This document shows positions 4,252 to 5,754 of a stretch of 5,754 nucleotides of DNA, in pieces. The stretch is taken from the NCBI GenBank assembly GCA_002792135.1, contig PFNU01000054.1, positions 1 through 5,754 of the forward strand. Direction: 5' to 3'. Position numbers and translations under genes: made by a program. The notes under the pieces are model-generated. The model was not told the DNA's origin and searched no databases. It saw only the letters and a program-made list of their open reading frames with translations. Numbering within the stretch: the first letter of the stretch is position 1; every line of letters starts with the position of its first letter. This DNA is from a bacterium (Candidatus Torokbacteria) CG_4_10_14_0_2_um_filter_35_8. GTDB lineage: Bacteria > Patescibacteriota > GCA-2792135.

Positions 4252-5754
4252 TCACTTTCTTAACCCAATATCAAATTCTTTCTTTAGCGAATTAATAATC
4301 TTCTCTAACCTAGTTTGGGCTTCTTCGAGTTTCAAAGTTTTTTTATTACTCTGAAATGTAAGATGAAAAGCAAGACTCTTTTTGCTTTTAGCAATCTGTT
4401 TTCCCTGATAAACATCAAAGAGCTCTATTTTTACTAGAATATCCTTTTCTGCTTTTCTAATTCCTTCTTCAATATCTTTGTAGGGAATATTTTTATTAAC
4501 AAGAATAGCAAGATCAAGTTTCACAGCTGGGAACTTGGTAGGAGGTTTGTAGGGGTTTTCTTTACTGGCGTTGGCAATCAATTTTTCTAGCTCTAAATCA
4601 AATATTATAACCTTTTTCTGAATATCAAAACGCGCTTGAATTTCGGGCTTTATTTCTCCAATCTCACCTAAGATATTTTTTCCGGAGCAAATTAGAGCCG
4701 AACGATTTTCATCAAGAAAAGGATGTTGTTCTTTTATTTCTTTAAAATCTACGTTTTTAATCTTTAGATGATCTAATAAAAGCTCTAAAATACCTTTAGT
4801 AAGATAAAAAGACTCATTTTTCTCTTTTTCGGAGATAGCTAACACTATAGTTAAATGTTGTTCTTCGCTAGGCAAGACCTCATCTTTTTTGGGATAAAAA
4901 CAAGTGCCGATTTCAAATATCTTTACTTCGTCGAAGAACCCCAAATTTTTATTGATATTTTCTAAAAGCTTGGGAACCAGGCTTTGTACGAAGTATTCTT
5001 GTTCAGGTGTAATAATATTTCTTAATTTTAAGTGATCTTTAGGATTAAAATTAATTTTTTCAATTAAGTCTTTAGAGACTAAAGGATAATTATAAACCTC
5101 GGTAAAGCCTTTAATAGTAAGTATTTTTTTAATTTTATAAGAAATTTTCAGAAGAGGATTATAATCTGGAGGTGCGGTTGTACTTTCAGGAAGTTCTGTA
5201 GGGAACTTATCGTAACCATAGATCCTTGCTACTTCTTCTACCAAGTCAACTTCTAAATTTAAGTCTCGTCTAAAAGTTGGAATTTCTACTTCGAATTTGT
5301 CTCTCTTTTGTTTAGCCTGTAATTCCAAAGAGCTAAAAATTGATACCACTTTTCTATCAGGAATCTTAACCCCTAAGTAATTCTCAAGTTTTTGTTTTGT
5401 TAAAGTAATTTTTTTAGGTTTAGGTAAACTTTTGTAAACATCGCAGATTTTGCTTGCTACTTTTGCATTGGCATATTTTTCTAATAATTCTACAGCACGA
5501 TTTGTAGTAGTAATAGTTAGATTAGAATCAATATTTTTCTCAAATCTTGTCACAGCATCTGTTTTTAAGCCCAATTTTGTGGAGGTTTTTCTAATATTGA
5601 TGCCATAGAAATTCGCAGATTCTAAAATTATTTTCTTAATGTTTTGCGATACTTCTGAGTTTTTACCACCCATTACTCCGGCAATAGCAATTGCTTTTTT
5701 AGGATCAGAAATTACAAGCATGCTTTTATCTAAAATTCTCTTTACTCCATCTAG
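4252..5754 (-). CDS. pheT: Phenylalanyl-tRNA synthetase beta subunit, N-terminus cut off by the window edge
   Basis: Beta chain of the alpha2-beta2 enzyme that charges tRNA-Phe in the cytoplasm; it holds editing and tRNA-binding functions, while PheS carries aminoacylation. The frame stays open to the right edge (LDGVKRILDK precedes the first internal Met at 5719-5721), so that Met is not the start. 500 residues are visible. In fragment numbering: end of the B3/B4 editing domain at about 1-100 (AIAIAGVMGGKNSEV and DAVTRFEKNID); B5 domain at about 114-185 (TFRRDLNLEVDLVEEVARIYGYDKFP); catalytic-like core at about 195-395 (TPEQEYFVQSLVP, KIFEIGTCFYP, LGEIGEIKPEI); C-terminal FDX-ACB anticodon-binding domain at about 407-500 (FPAVKLDLAILVNKNIPY to the end). 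The C-terminus is complete and ends in TGA. The gene upstream is expected to be pheS but is not visible. Confidence 0.96.
   Translation of the reverse strand, partial: LDGVKRILDKSMLVISDPKKAIAIAGVMGGKNSEVSQNIKKIILESANFYGINIRKTSTKLGLKTDAVTRFEKNIDSNLTITTTNRAVELLEKYANAKVASKICDVYKSLPKPKKITLTKQKLENYLGVKIPDRKVVSIFSSLELQAKQKRDKFEVEIPTFRRDLNLEVDLVEEVARIYGYDKFPTELPESTTAPPDYNPLLKISYKIKKILTIKGFTEVYNYPLVSKDLIEKINFNPKDHLKLRNIITPEQEYFVQSLVPKLLENINKNLGFFDEVKIFEIGTCFYPKKDEVLPSEEQHLTIVLAISEKEKNESFYLTKGILELLLDHLKIKNVDFKEIKEQHPFLDENRSALICSGKNILGEIGEIKPEIQARFDIQKKVIIFDLELEKLIANASKENPYKPPTKFPAVKLDLAILVNKNIPYKDIEEGIRKAEKDILVKIELFDVYQGKQIAKSKKSLAFHLTFQSNKKTLKLEEAQTRLEKIINSLKKEFDIGLRK

Noticed and set aside
5719..5721. 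ATG here as the start of pheT.
   Set aside because: The frame continues upstream to the window edge with conserved PheT sequence (LDGVKRILDK), and a start here would lose most of the editing domain.

Overview
The window is an AT-rich stretch of a compact bacterial chromosome. Every gene I can support lies on the minus strand and encodes a core information-processing or export protein. Reading in the direction of transcription (right to left), the order is pheT (5' end cut by the window), gyrB, a 337-nt gap full of repeats, then secE, nusG, rplK and tmk (3' end cut by the window). The short single-helix SecE, the small GyrB, the absence of rplA behind rplK, the absence of recognisable Shine-Dalgarno sequences, and GC-rich TCCGCC/GGCGGA-type palindromes in otherwise AT-rich spacers together suggest a Candidate Phyla Radiation (Patescibacteria) genome, most likely a parcubacterial lineage. 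This placement is inference; no rRNA gene is present to confirm it.

Right part (4252-5754): the C-terminal 500 residues of the phenylalanyl-tRNA synthetase beta chain. A 168-nt spacer (4084-4251) carries a heptameric CAAAT repeat array and only weak promoter candidates. Middle (2134-4083): a complete DNA gyrase B subunit with intact ATPase and TOPRIM motifs. It naturally carries Asn at the position equivalent to E. coli GyrB Asp426, where D426N gives quinolone resistance.

The gyrB-secE gap (1797-2133) contains no gene. It holds a good sigma70-type promoter pointing at secE, two related GC-rich hairpins that differ by a compensatory base-pair change, a nested palindrome, and a degenerate period-7 repeat array.

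Left part (1-1796): secE-nusG-rplK-tmk looks like one operon. SecE anchors the Sec translocon, NusG couples RNA polymerase to the ribosome, L11 builds the GTPase-associated centre, and thymidylate kinase makes dTDP. In most bacteria rplK is followed by rplA (ribosomal protein L1). Here tmk follows after 68 nt, so L1 is missing from its canonical place. The 80-nt secE-nusG spacer holds a TTTTTAA-type heptamer repeat and, in the transcribed strand, a 9-nt copy of the 16S rRNA 3' tail (anti-Shine-Dalgarno) sequence.

I found no mobile element, CRISPR array, tRNA, rRNA or defence gene. The unusual content is in the spacers, the operon composition and two residue substitutions, not in a new multi-gene system.
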